Below, one piece after another: positions 21,481 to 32,095 of a DNA stretch of 39,897 bases. The first letter of the stretch is position 1; every line of letters begins with the position of its first letter. Below the pieces are notes generated by a model that had not been told where the DNA came from, made no database searches, and worked only from the letters and a program-made list of their open reading frames with translations. The stretch comes from Hymenochaete sp. R1 (taxonomy: Eukaryota > Basidiomycota > Agaricomycetes > Hymenochaetales > Hymenochaetaceae), in NCBI GenBank assembly GCA_019400425.1, contig JAFREE010000192.1, forward strand, positions 1 through 39,897. The letters are read 5' to 3'. Position numbers and translations under genes: made by a program.

Positions 21481-24400
21481 ATGGACAATGGCGACGATTT
21501 AGACGACGAGATAGCGCAATCTCAGGACCCCAGCTTTTTGAGACGACTCGCTGGTGCTTCCGCCCACAAAGTCGGGTATGCTTTCTCTCGCCTCGAAGTA
21601 ATATTCCACAAGCTCACCCGCACGTTTCAAGTTACGGCAAAGATCAGGAAGAGATTAACCGACTCATTTACGAAGCTACGAAAGGAACGAAGTTTTATGA
21701 GGTCCGATCCCGATTCATACGGTGTTGTACGGCATGGCACAGCGCGCTCACAAGCGAATTTGAATTGCAGAACGAGAAGCGAAAGGACGGGGAATGGAAT
21801 GTGCGGATATCCAAGATCTTAGCACGACGCGATGAACTCGTGCGTGAATCTGACATTAGTGAGTTTTTGAAATCCACAGCGTACCCTGGTCCTCATCGTT
21901 TTTCAGAGAGGGTGGAGGCGAGGGTAGATAAACTGGTGAGACAGTCCCATATTACGTCTGCCTTGATTCTGATACGTGTCAAGTTTGCGGAGATGGAAAC
22001 AAAACGAGATCTCAGCCAAAGCATCGTTCATATAGACATGGATGCTTTCTATGGTGAAGCCCATTCTCGGTTGTGAAAGTTGCGAGTCGCTGATACATGT
22101 CAACAGCGAATGTGGAACTCCAGCACAATCCTGAGCTTAAGGACAAGCCTTTCGTAGTTGTAGGTGTTTGAGTGAAGTGCACTCCGAAGTTCTGATAATA
22201 AACTTCATTAGGTTGGTCTGGGCATTGTGACGACGGCTTCATACGAGGCGAGGAAGTTTGGCTGTCGTTCTGGACAAGCAGGCGAGGGCTTCTCTTTTCG
22301 TGATAGACGTACTCTAACGTCAACTATCAGAATTTCTCGCAAAGAAACTATGCTCGGACTTGATCCTCGTCCCTGTCGACTACAATCGCGTGGGCATCAT
22401 CTCAAGGAAGGTGATGGGCGTTTGCAGGCAGTACGATCCTAATCTTCATATCGGAGGATGCGATGAGGCGTATTTGAAGTATGTTCTAAACTGTTTCTTA
22501 AACTGGTTGCGCGACTTAATCCTAATCGAAGTATTACCGAGTATATGATGGAACACGATCTTAGCGCCTCGGAATGCGTTCAGGAGATGCGAAAACGCAT
22601 TTTTGACGAGACTAATCTCACGGCAAGCGCTGGGATTGCCCCGAATATGGTTCGTCATCTGTTCATTGGTCTCTTACAATGATGATGACTCAAAGGCTCT
22701 CTTATGCTTCAGATGCTTGCAAAGGTGTGAATTCTGATATTTTATAGATAGTAGAATTACTGAAGATACGCGTAAAAGATTTGCTCTGATAGGGTAAGTC
22801 TGGGAAGATGATTGACTTGCTTGTTAATCGCTTAGACTCTTCATCTCCCAGAATAAACCGAATGGTCAATTCGAAATGGAATTCACGCGTGGAGCAGTTT
22901 TGGATTTTATTCGCGACTTGCCTGTTCGTAAGGTTCCTGGGATAGGACGAGTCGGGGAAAAAGTATTGGAGGCTATGGGAGTTATGGCGAGTCGTGTTTG
23001 ATCTCTACGCTGCAAACCGTATAAATAAAGATCTTGCAGACTTGCGGTGACATAGGGAAGATCCGTGCTATTCTCTATTTGATGCCTCGGAAGTTTGCAG
23101 TGGACTTCCTCTTTGAAACACACCTCGGAATGTCTCCGAACGTGGTGAGGCCAGCTCAACGAGAGGAGCGGAAGAGCGTTGGCGCATCAAGGTCTGAAAG
23201 TATTTTAAAATGATAATTCCGAGCGGCTGATAAGGTCTTAGAACTTTCACGCCGGTTGATACGAAGGAAGGTATCTACGGCAAAATCGACTACATAGCGT
23301 CTTTATTGGAACGTGACCTTGAGTCAGAGGGGTGGGCGGGGAAAGTCGTCATCCTAACCTACAAGCTTGACACTTTCAAAAGTGAGTTCATCAATGAACA
23401 CATAATCATCCTATAACTCATGCATATGCACTTCAGTACATACCCGTCAAGTGACGTTTGGAAAACTGATCTCCAAAAAGGAAGAACTTGTAGAAGTGGG
23501 TTTTAATATCAAGTGCTTCTGTCCTTCTGTTCAACTTGTCTTATGTTTTCAGATTGGGAGAGACCTTATCAACCCATATCTCCCGTTGCGCATTCGACTC
23601 CTCGGCTTGCGCGTGACTGAATTAACTGACCTTCGTGCCCCTATGGATCAAGGACTCAAAAGGGTAATTGAAACATTGCTATCATCTTGTATGGTTTTAT
23701 TAAAATACCTTTGTAGTATTTCGAAACGGGAGTTGAAGCGTTTCCTTCAAAAAGGAGAAAACTAGAAGAACGTCAAGTCGTTCGCGCGAGTGAGCCTCCT
23801 GTTAGCCCCACCATGCGCAAGCGTATTGGTAGTTCGTCGAGACAGCCTATCTCAGTGGATGATAGTGACGCAGAAGAAGTGCTCTCAAGTAGAGCAGAAG
23901 AATTCCAAGAAACCAATGACAGCAAAGAAGCAAGTGACTTACATGGCGAGATGATTATCGGCAAAAGTGAAAATCAGTGCGACCCTAACGCCGACATAGA
24001 CATACCCTTCTTCCGGCCGCACAACCCCGCTGTTTCATCAACTAGTATCATCAAGAACGGAAAGGAAAGTGCCACTACAAGGACTTCAACAAAGCCCAAG
24101 ACACTCAAGCCCATAAGTACAATCGCAAGAAACAAGCCAACCTTTCCCCTGCCTAACCGCAGCAAGAGCGAACAACCCCCTATCAAGAAGTCTCATGCTA
24201 ACAAGGAATTGCACACATTACCTTTTTCACGAGCTCCAGCAAATGCGTCAGCGTCCTCAAGCCGAGCAGCATCGGTACAACCATTACTTACAAGCAGAGC
24301 CTCCACTCCAAGCCATATACTCAAACCCAAATTAGACGAATTTCTCGTTTGTCCGATCTGTTCTCGGGAGCTTCAGACTGACAACGCCGGATTGAACGAA

Positions 24401-24481
24401 CATATCGACTATTGCCTCAGTCGGGGTGCAATCAAGGAGGCAAGTGCTGCCGCTGTGTCGACTATGCCTGTCAAATATTAG
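21481..24481 (+). CDS. POLK: DNA polymerase kappa (Y-family, DinB-type)
   Basis: Translesion DNA polymerase that extends past bulky minor-groove adducts. I assemble 17 exons into 709 residues; all phases agree. The N-clasp is SFLRRLAGASAHK and INRLIYEATKGTKFYENEKR. The catalytic palm has HIDMDAFYANVELQ with the DxD metal ligands and GGCDEAYLN with the Asp-Glu pair. Fingers are VTTASYEARKFGCRSGQAEF, then ASAGIAPNMMLAKICSDR, NKPNGQFEM, and the helix-hairpin-helix VRKVPGIGRVGEKVLEAMGV. The little-finger region is near YKLDTFKIHTRQVTFGKL. The Ser-rich C-terminus ends with a UBZ4-type finger, CPICSREL-x10-HIDYC, which should bind ubiquitinated PCNA. Two introns (22282-22330, 22987-23039) use GC donors, and exons 10 and 11 are only 12 and 15 nt. 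Confidence 0.95.
22282..22330 (+). other. GC-AG intron 7 of polymerase kappa
   Basis: The exon ends CAAGCAG and the intron starts GCGAGG and ends ATCAG, with a CTAAC branch-like site before the acceptor. No GT donor nearby preserves the finger motif SGQAEFLAKKL. Confidence 0.85.
22987..23039 (+). other. Probable GC-AG intron 12 of polymerase kappa
   Basis: The donor GCGAGT fits the GC-type consensus and keeps the family spacing in EAMGVMTCGDIGK. A GT at 22981 is also in phase but is a poor donor and would delete two residues. Confidence 0.65.
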
Positions 24482-24658
24482 AGCAATTCTCTATGATAGT
24501 GAGTGGGGGGCGGGTAGGATGGGTGCAAATATTTATCTTTTCCTCGGGTCTACCAGTGGCGTTTTCTTGAATACCTCGTATCTCTACACTGCAATTTGTA
24601 CAATACCATATCCTATGTATTTCCTGATGTATTCTTACGATAGCATTTCCTTTCACAA
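24482..24658. other. Convergent intergenic region, POLK / RraA-like gene
   Basis: The two stop codons face each other with 177 bp between them, so the 3' UTRs may overlap. No terminator-like element is distinguishable. Confidence 0.5.
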
Positions 24659-25529
24659 TCATTTACCCCTGAATTTCTTAAAACTCTCTTCCACCCCAAG
24701 TCCGGCTCTGATGGCTTCCATGCATTTCGTGTCTGTCGCTCGACCGTCCTCCGCTAATTTCATGACCTTTTCCAAGTCTTCTTCGGGCACGCAGACCACA
24801 CCATCTTCATCGCCGACGATGAAGTCTCCCGAGTTAATGATAATAGCTGGGAAATCGCATTTATCTGGTTGTGGCTCTATTGTAAGAGGGATCTGTACAG
24901 CAGTTGGGCGAGTGAACGGTGATTGTCCCTTCATAACATTCCTGAGTATATTCTTTCTCATAGACTATGCTATGAAAATACTTACAAGCGTTGAGCTGCC
25001 GCGGGCAAAGACATCGAAACCTGCCTCCCTGTGCTCTCCGAGGTCTCGACAACGACCAGAGATGATTACTCCTAAGGCACCTCGAGCTTGCGCACCGGCG
25101 GTCATAAGCCCGCCCCATACTGCATTCTTAGTATCTAGACATGCACACAGCCATAATGAAATGCTTATTTTGAGCTTCAACAATCGCTCGAAAGACTAGT
25201 GGCTGAGAAAACTAACGGGCTGGGGCGTCCACGACCACAACACTCCCGCTCTCTATCATGTCTACGAAATGCCCTCCTAATTTCGATGCTCCTTTATCAC
25301 TTGCCGAAACCATCTTGACGGTGAACGCCGGTCCGCATAAACGTTTGTTGGGCTTGTCTTTGTATGTGTTCATACGTCGGATGTCTGGAAGCAACCCGCC
25401 ATGTGGAGAGCCGAGCTTGATGAGGGCATCGGAGAGCTCGCAAGTTGAGAATTGTGAAAGTTTAGATATGAGGGAATTGGACGTTGTTGAAGACATGCGT
25501 CGGGGAAATTGAGGGAGAAAAGGGAACAT
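24659..25529 (-). CDS. RraA-like / 4-hydroxy-4-methyl-2-oxoglutarate aldolase family protein
   Basis: Member of the RraA/HMG-aldolase (DlpA) fold. Enzymes of the family cleave 4-hydroxy-4-methyl-2-oxoglutarate or decarboxylate oxaloacetate; which applies here is unknown. Three exons, 25496-25217 (or from an in-frame ATG at 25529), 25134-24986 and 24928-24659, give 232 or 243 residues. Visible blocks are STCELSDALIKLGSPHGGLL, GPAFTVKMV, SGSVVVVDAPA, AVWGGLMTAGAQARGALGVI, IISGRCRDLGEHREAG with the conserved Arg-Asp pair for substrate and metal, then VFARGSSTLGQSPFTRP and GDFIVGDEDGVVCVPEED. The acceptor at 24928 was chosen because it restores STLGQSPFTRP; an upstream acceptor would insert extra residues. 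The longer start adds MFPFLPQFPRR, which could be a weak targeting peptide. Confidence 0.9.
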
Positions 25530-25858
25530 GGACGCTCTGAATCAATGGAACAACACACACATTATTCCGACTATGAGGGACTCGGATGTAGGTCAAGATT
25601 CGGGCTTCCGTTGTAGTATTTCGTCCGTTCTTCCTCCGCGCCGAGATGTAAGTATCATATGATTCCCGCACTATGCTTCGAAGTAGATAATAAAGGTGAG
25701 TGACTAGTTTTGGCGACTACTAGCTACTTCTACATGCTACAACGCCTTGCCCAAAGTCTATATAGCATATAACACCGAAAGAATAGGGAACAACAGTCCA
25801 TAAGAGAGAAAATAAAAAAGTTACATGCAGGCATGCAATCTACTCGATCTCAAAGTTC
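25530..25858. other. Intergenic, RraA-like promoter and channel-gene 3' flank
   Basis: Two minus-strand genes flank this 329-bp gap. I see no further gene and no distinctive motif. Confidence 0.5.
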
Positions 25859-28800
25859 TCACACAGGGGATGAACCACTCTGTTTCTTTCTTTGTATCAT
25901 TTCATACTCTTGCCCAGAAGTTGGATGTGGCATGTGCATTGCCGGGCGGGGCTCTGGCATTAAGTTACTGCTTCCCGACGTAGCTGGATACCGAAGAGTC
26001 GAAGACTGGTCAAAGAGATTGTCATCGCTCACTGAAGAATATGATTCAAAGTTATGCAAACTTAAAGAGACAAAAGGACTCACCAGCAGCAGCAGTGCGG
26101 TCAAAAAGATTGTACTCTGATTTTGAGTTGATCATGCTCGGCGTCCTGCGCACGTTTTCTTTCCTCCGCCTTACTTCTTCCTGTCGTCTTACTTCTTCCC
26201 AGGGAACCTGCGTATATTGCTTCGGTACAGGTTCTTCGTTAGGATTACCTTCCGGTCCGAATATTTCCAGCTCTGCGAGGGAGGTTTTCAAGGCACAAAT
26301 CCACTTATTGCGACGTTTTGCTGGATATAACATGAATGAACAACACTTTGTACTAGAGTACATGGCATGGCCATACCTTTTGTAGCACCTTGCTGCCAGT
26401 TTGATTTATACTGGATATCGGCACTCAACGTCATTTTCAATTGTTCGGGAATGTCTTTGACGATGATGTCAAAGCTGGGAAGAAAGTCTCTCCCTTCAGA
26501 CTTGACAAACGCCAGCATCTTCTCGCGAAGTTCCTCGACTTTCTCGAAGCTGGTGTCGTAGAATACATCGAATTCGAAGGTTTCACTCATCTGCGGGCTC
26601 CTTCTAATATTATAAATCAACTATCACGGAAGATACGTCAAATCTGGTTCACTGATCAGTCGATAAAGCTCATACCTGCTTGGACAACTCCGCATTTGAC
26701 GCCTGCACCAAGCAGTTATTCTTATCCAGGAAAACGGTGCTAAGAAGTCGAATCTCCTTGACCGTATAGCTGATCTCGTCTACATCAACTCGATCGCCCA
26801 CATCATAAGGGTGTTTGATGAAAAGGAAGATAATACTCGAAAGGACTTCCTGGAGGGATTCTCCGATGAGCCACGAGAGACCGAGGATGACTGTCCCTGC
26901 GCCCGTCAGTGTTGAGACAGCACCCTGATCAAGGACAATCACTTGAAATTCGTAAGATTCTAATAAAAGATGGGAATTTAAGACACAGTCTCACCGAAAA
27001 CGAGTACGGCAACGATGATGTAAACAGCCATAAAGATGTTATCCAAACGGCCAACTGCCGAGTCTAAATCTCGCATCGAGTGCTCAATAGCCAATCGCTC
27101 GCGATGTATATCGCTTCAACGAGAATCGTTACATTGGAGAACCAACATAAAATAGCACAAAACTCACAGGCAAGCCAGCTCCACCTCTTCCCTCGATACA
27201 TCCCCATTTAGGTCCCTATCGAAGATGGAGAAAGCAGTATGCGCGTCTTCGAACGAGTCGAAGTACGGAGCAATGTCAGTCATGACAAGCTCCTTCACGT
27301 TCGGCTGTCGGAAGGAATAAAAGAGCCGACGGGCTAAGACGCGTGTTTTGTTCGCAGAGCTGAGAGCCGTTTGGACCATTGCCTGTGGGGAGTTCGGCTG
27401 CAAGACGGAACTAAATTCGCGTGTTAATATGTTTGAAGTCGTGATGATCTCATAACATCTCACCTCCCAGCAATTTCGGATGCAACATTTCCAAGGGCAG
27501 TAGTTGTGTGAGTTGCTGCCGCTTTGACACCTTTCAAAGCTTTTTTGAAGAACTTCTTAGCTTCATCCACCGGTTGTCTGATATTCTCGCCAGCTCTTAG
27601 CTCGTCCGTGCTACCATGGACGTCTGACGAATGAGAGTACAATGTGACAAGTACTTTTACAGCGACCTTCTGTTCCGCGATCCTTTCTGCGAAGGCAAAA
27701 TCAGACAAAGTAAGCGACCTTCAAAAGAACCTGTCGTACCTTCATAAGACTTCTCGTGGAACTTTCCGGCAATCCACTGAATGGAGAACTTCTCAAATAA
27801 CAAGATTGCGGAGCAAAGGAAGAGGGCGAAAAGCAATTTGGCGATGACAGAGATTTGAGAACCATCCCCAGAATCCCTTTGTTGGACGATCAACGGCGTG
27901 AACGACACCCACGAAACCAGTGTCCATGAAAAAAGAGCGATATATCTAATAAGATTGATTAAATATTGTGCATAAAGAAAAATAAAAGTACTTACCTAAC
28001 TAGTGCTACTAACCAATCTATATACTTTCTCGTCCCAACTGCCACCAAGCCAATAGTGTTACGAGCTATGAAAGGAAGTAGTTTGCTGGACGGGCATTGA
28101 GACGTTTGTAGCGAAACATGATAATTTTTCACTTACGAAAATGCGAGAGACGCCCACCAGCCTGATTATATGCGTTAGCTTCGGAGTTGAGGAAGGATCA
28201 TTTCGGTTCCTTACTCGTCCATACAACAGTAAACCAAATAGACCACCAAAGAAGTCTAACACCCCATAGCTTTAAACAAACTACGTCAGACTGGGCATTG
28301 CAAAGGGAAGGAGAACGGCCACATACACGAGCGGTCTGAAATCTAGTTTCCCCCAAAATACCGGGAATCCACAACAAACCAGCGATAGGTACTATGAAGA
28401 GCGTCCAGCGCGTGACAATCGAAACGTTTAAGAGATAGTTATAAAAGCGAGTGAGCTGAACAATGAGGCCAAGTCAAATACTGATAAGAATGTATGATAA
28501 AGTCGGGGAAAGAGCTTACCTTGTTATCTGGTATGTCACCAGCCGCAAATTGAAGATGTTTCTCCTTCGCTTTTGATGGGTCAAAGCCCTCAAAGTCCTT
28601 CCTTATCCCGGCTAGAAGATCCCAGCTAGAGTTATTTGCCGTGTGGGTCTTGGCAGTTGGAGTCTGAGATAACGAAGGTCTGATAGCGGCTCCCGTAGCG
28701 TAGTCAACGGGGGTGGGCATGTCTGGTCCCACAGGAGTCGAGTGCATATTCGTACGTGGGTTCAAAGGCATAGCTGAATGCATCGAGAACGAGTCTCCTC

Positions 28801-28948
28801 TAGTAGTGTCGCCATGAGTGTTTGATGGACTGTTGTAAGGCAAGTTACTATAGAGGTCTTCCCTCGAGTTGTTGCTTGGATGGACAAGAGCGACCGGTTC
28901 GTAGAGCGTTTCCTTGCGTGTCGAGCTGCCGACTGCGTCGCTGGCCAT
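25859..28948 (-). CDS. EF-hand mechanosensitive ion channel, MscS family (fungal Msy type)
   Basis: Tension-gated channel of the kind that, in fission yeast (Msy1/Msy2), sits in the endoplasmic reticulum and tunes Ca2+ during hypo-osmotic shock. Many short exons encode a long cytosolic N-terminus (MASDAVGSSTRKETLYEPVA on), several membrane helices (TRWTLFIVPIAGLLWIPGI, RLLWWSIWFTVVW, ISVIAKLLFALFLCSAILLF), then an EF-hand loop DRDLNGDVSREE with all Ca2+ ligand positions filled. The MscS pore and beta domain follow: TGAGTVILGLSWLIGESLQE, FLFIKHPYDVGDRVDVD and STVFLDKNNCLVQASNAEL. The cytosolic C-terminal cage continues with FEFDVFYDTSFEKVEELREK and a charged tail ending QSGSSPV. Exon limits inside the membrane region are approximate. 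Confidence 0.92.
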
Positions 28949-31900
28949 CTACCGAGAGAAATGACAGTATGAGAATCAAAAGAAGGTAAGTAAAACAAAA
29001 AAGAACACCAAGCCGAGGATGGTGGTGAGAAGGAGAAATTGCGGGAGCTAATATCTGACGGTCATGATCCCCTTGAGAGATTCAGAGAGAGTGAGAGTTG
29101 TGGCGATCCCGGGTACCTTGTTTTCTCTCGTCGATGTAGCCGCCGTCGTGGAGGCCAGACCCCATCGCTGCGTCGGCTCGCGTGCGAACAGTAATGTAAT
29201 TGATACACCGTTTCAAATTGATATTGACCCCCCTCCCTCCCCCAACTTCAGCTTTGATCTCATAACCATCATCACCCTCGTCGTCGACTTACTTCCCTTC
29301 TCAAATTGCGACAGAGCTGGCGGCCTCTGGCGGTCGGAGTCTTGCATTTTCCATGTAGCCGGCCGTACGCTGATGCACATGTTACATTGATCGCATTCAT
29401 AACCACAAGGAGACTCGGTGGATTCACCAGTTGGCTTGGAAACCTTAGATGTGTGATGTCGCAGCGGCTGGTATCGCTTTTCAGGCGTTCGCGCGAAAAC
29501 TACGGTGCGTTGGCGACTTGGACCATTTGGGTACATGTTAACGGGCCGAAACTTACTCCTCATCTACAACTTCCTTCCTATTAGAGAAAACAGAGTTGGC
29601 TTGTTTTTACCGACGGATGATTGGAGGCTTCTAGCATCAATTTTCTGGCCCGAGGGATGGTTCATGGGACAGAAGTTTGAGGGGCCAGCTTCAAATCACA
29701 TGAGAACAGAGGCCACTCTTCGAATTCAAAAGAGTTCGGAACTGCACTCCGAGTCCTGCCTTTGTTCCAAGCTTTCGCTCTCAAGTACGCCGTCGCAAAA
29801 TACCGTCACGCAAGGGAGCTCTCCGGAACGATGCCGTGAGTAAGCATTGAACGCTGAATGCCACGCTCCGCCTCGAGGTTCATGAACTTAACTAACTCCT
29901 AGGACAAGATCAGATAAGACCCACTATCTTGGCGATACTCTTAGTTGCGTCGTTCAGTACGAAAAACGCGAGGCTCGTGTACCTCACAGATCCCTCACGA
30001 GAACATTCGTTTACCCCTCAACACGAGTTTCGCAGCCAATTTACTCTTCTGGATGATGTAATGGGCCTGTTTTCGAAGGCTCACACATCTATGCGCCCGT
30101 AATTATACCAACCGTGAAGCTCGGAGTGAAGGATGGGCGAACAACGGGACGTGCGCCATGCCATGCGGGTGAAGACTTCTCTTCGTCAAGAAAACTTCTC
30201 GTCCTTTCTTGCCCCCGCGTATCGTCGTCATCAACGACTCTATCATCTGGTAACACCTTATCACCAATCAGTTTTTCCCGATGATGTGACTGGATGAATC
30301 CCTTCAGCAAAGGAGCACGCCGCATGGAAATCACTGCGCGAATCACCGTAACGGAATGTGCCTTCAAAATACATTCTCCAGAGTCTCTCCCGGGCTTGCC
30401 AGATTCGACGTGCCGTGCCGGTCCGATTCAAGCGAATTGGTATGTCTCCTGACTCGAAAGGCTCTGGAAAAAAAAGGAAAAGACATCGTCTTCAAGATCG
30501 GCTGAAGCGGTATCTTCTACGTCGTGGTACAGATCTTGGCTTTCAGTAGTGGATTTTCGTTCAATGCCTTGAACCAGCTGCTCATTTTCCTAGAAGACAA
30601 ACCGCTTCGACACGCTCCTCTGAGCGTTTTGTGCGTCGCTGCTGACTTGCAAAGAAGCGATGTTAACCCTGGTATCGATCTCATACTATTTCGAGTGGCA
30701 TCTAACCTTCCCTGTTGGCTTAACTCGGTTACAGCATTTGAAGTCGAATAAGGACCCCACGGGGACAGACTACGCACCGCGTCCTCTTGCAATCATTGAC
30801 ACCAACCCGCCGGAGCTTACGACCACGCATATCGATCTCTCCGCATTTACGTCGTTCGAGGCGGCCCTGCATCCTTCCGAATGACTCTGGTCCCGTGATG
30901 ACGAGGTCAGTATAGGGCACAATCGATGGTAGTATACCAAGCCGTGCCAGTCCTTCCAACAGTGTTTATCGGTTTTCAAACCGGGAGGTTCTTGACAGTT
31001 CGGAAGCAAAACGGAGGCGGACGGCTCGGTTGCGTTCTTTGAGGAAGTAGGTTTGCCCTAACCGGCGAAGTGCGAAACAAAGATATGATAGACGTTCGTC
31101 ATTGGCAGGTACGCATGCCTTTCTCTTCCTCCGGTGTTTGGTGAGACGGACACTCTTGAACTACACAATGATTGAATACGGTACTATTATAGGCTCGTAC
31201 AGTTTATTCGGGAAGCAAGTCCCATGTTTATGAGCTTTCGTTATCAATTCACTGTGGCGTCCGCTCTCAATGTCTCTTCCGTTCGCGCATAGCCTATACC
31301 CGCCCCTTCCCTTCTTGAATCAAAACGTCCACGCCGAAAGCCAGGGGACTTTCTTGCTTTCTGGACCAGCTGCCACCGTTTCTCCGTTTAAACGCGCCAT
31401 GAAAAACACAGCGAAGAACTTGGTATCGTGTGTACCGAAAAGTCGGACAATATCTTTAGCACTTTATCGTTCACATATCGGAACGAGGACGCAATTGCTA
31501 GCAATTCACTACACGACGTCATCCCCGTGTCCCTGTCTTTCCCCTCCGAAAGAAACGCTACCCGAAGGCAACACGGCTAGCGGTGTCACGCACGGTCTGC
31601 CTCGGGCCCCTTTGATGCATTCATCGCTAACTTTGGGTGCATTATCCAATTTTGTAAAGATTTCGTACATTGGCAGTGTCACAAAGGAGGAAGGTGAGGG
31701 ACCGACGTGACGTGTCTTATCTTAACCTAACCGGCTCTGCTCCCTTGAGCTTACCTGCGCGTTCGGATACGTGCTCGGAACGGAGAACGTACACGATCGG
31801 TGGACTTCACGGAGATCTTTCTTTGTGTACCCCTCGCTTCCCTTAAATGCGTCTTGACGCAGAGGTTTGATTAACTTGACGTTTATAGAACTCACCTTTA

Positions 31901-32074
31901 TTTGATAGCCTTTGCTTTCCCAATATACATGAGGTGGATGGATGTTCTATTCGAAGTCCGACTCCTATACTGGCATTCACACTGCAGCAAACCACAGCTG
32001 ACTACGTCTGAGTCATATGCGGCATTATGTATCAACAAGGCGCACGATTTGTGGGTATCGGTCGCCACTTTAAA

Positions 32075-32095
32075 TTTATCGGTTCGACCGATAAA
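32075..32095. repeat. Inverted repeat with 9-bp arms
   Basis: The arms TTTATCGGT and ACCGATAAA are exact complements around a 3-nt TCG centre. It could be a dimeric factor site or a small hairpin. It is not next to any supported gene. Confidence 0.7.

Noticed and set aside
21276..22076. 266-codon + strand frame overlapping the polymerase kappa start
   Set aside because: It reads across introns in another frame; the polymerase N-clasp motifs are only restored by splicing from the ATG at 21481.
29213..29563. 116-codon minus strand frame with a CxxCxxC motif
   Set aside because: The Cys run is short, the rest is low-information, and no in-phase upstream or downstream exon could be found. Kept only as part of the unresolved tract.
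31270..31710. 146-codon + strand frame in the gene-poor tract
   Set aside because: Composition is Ser/Pro/Leu-mixed without domain, signal peptide or splice-extended continuation; such a length is expected by chance in this G+C range.
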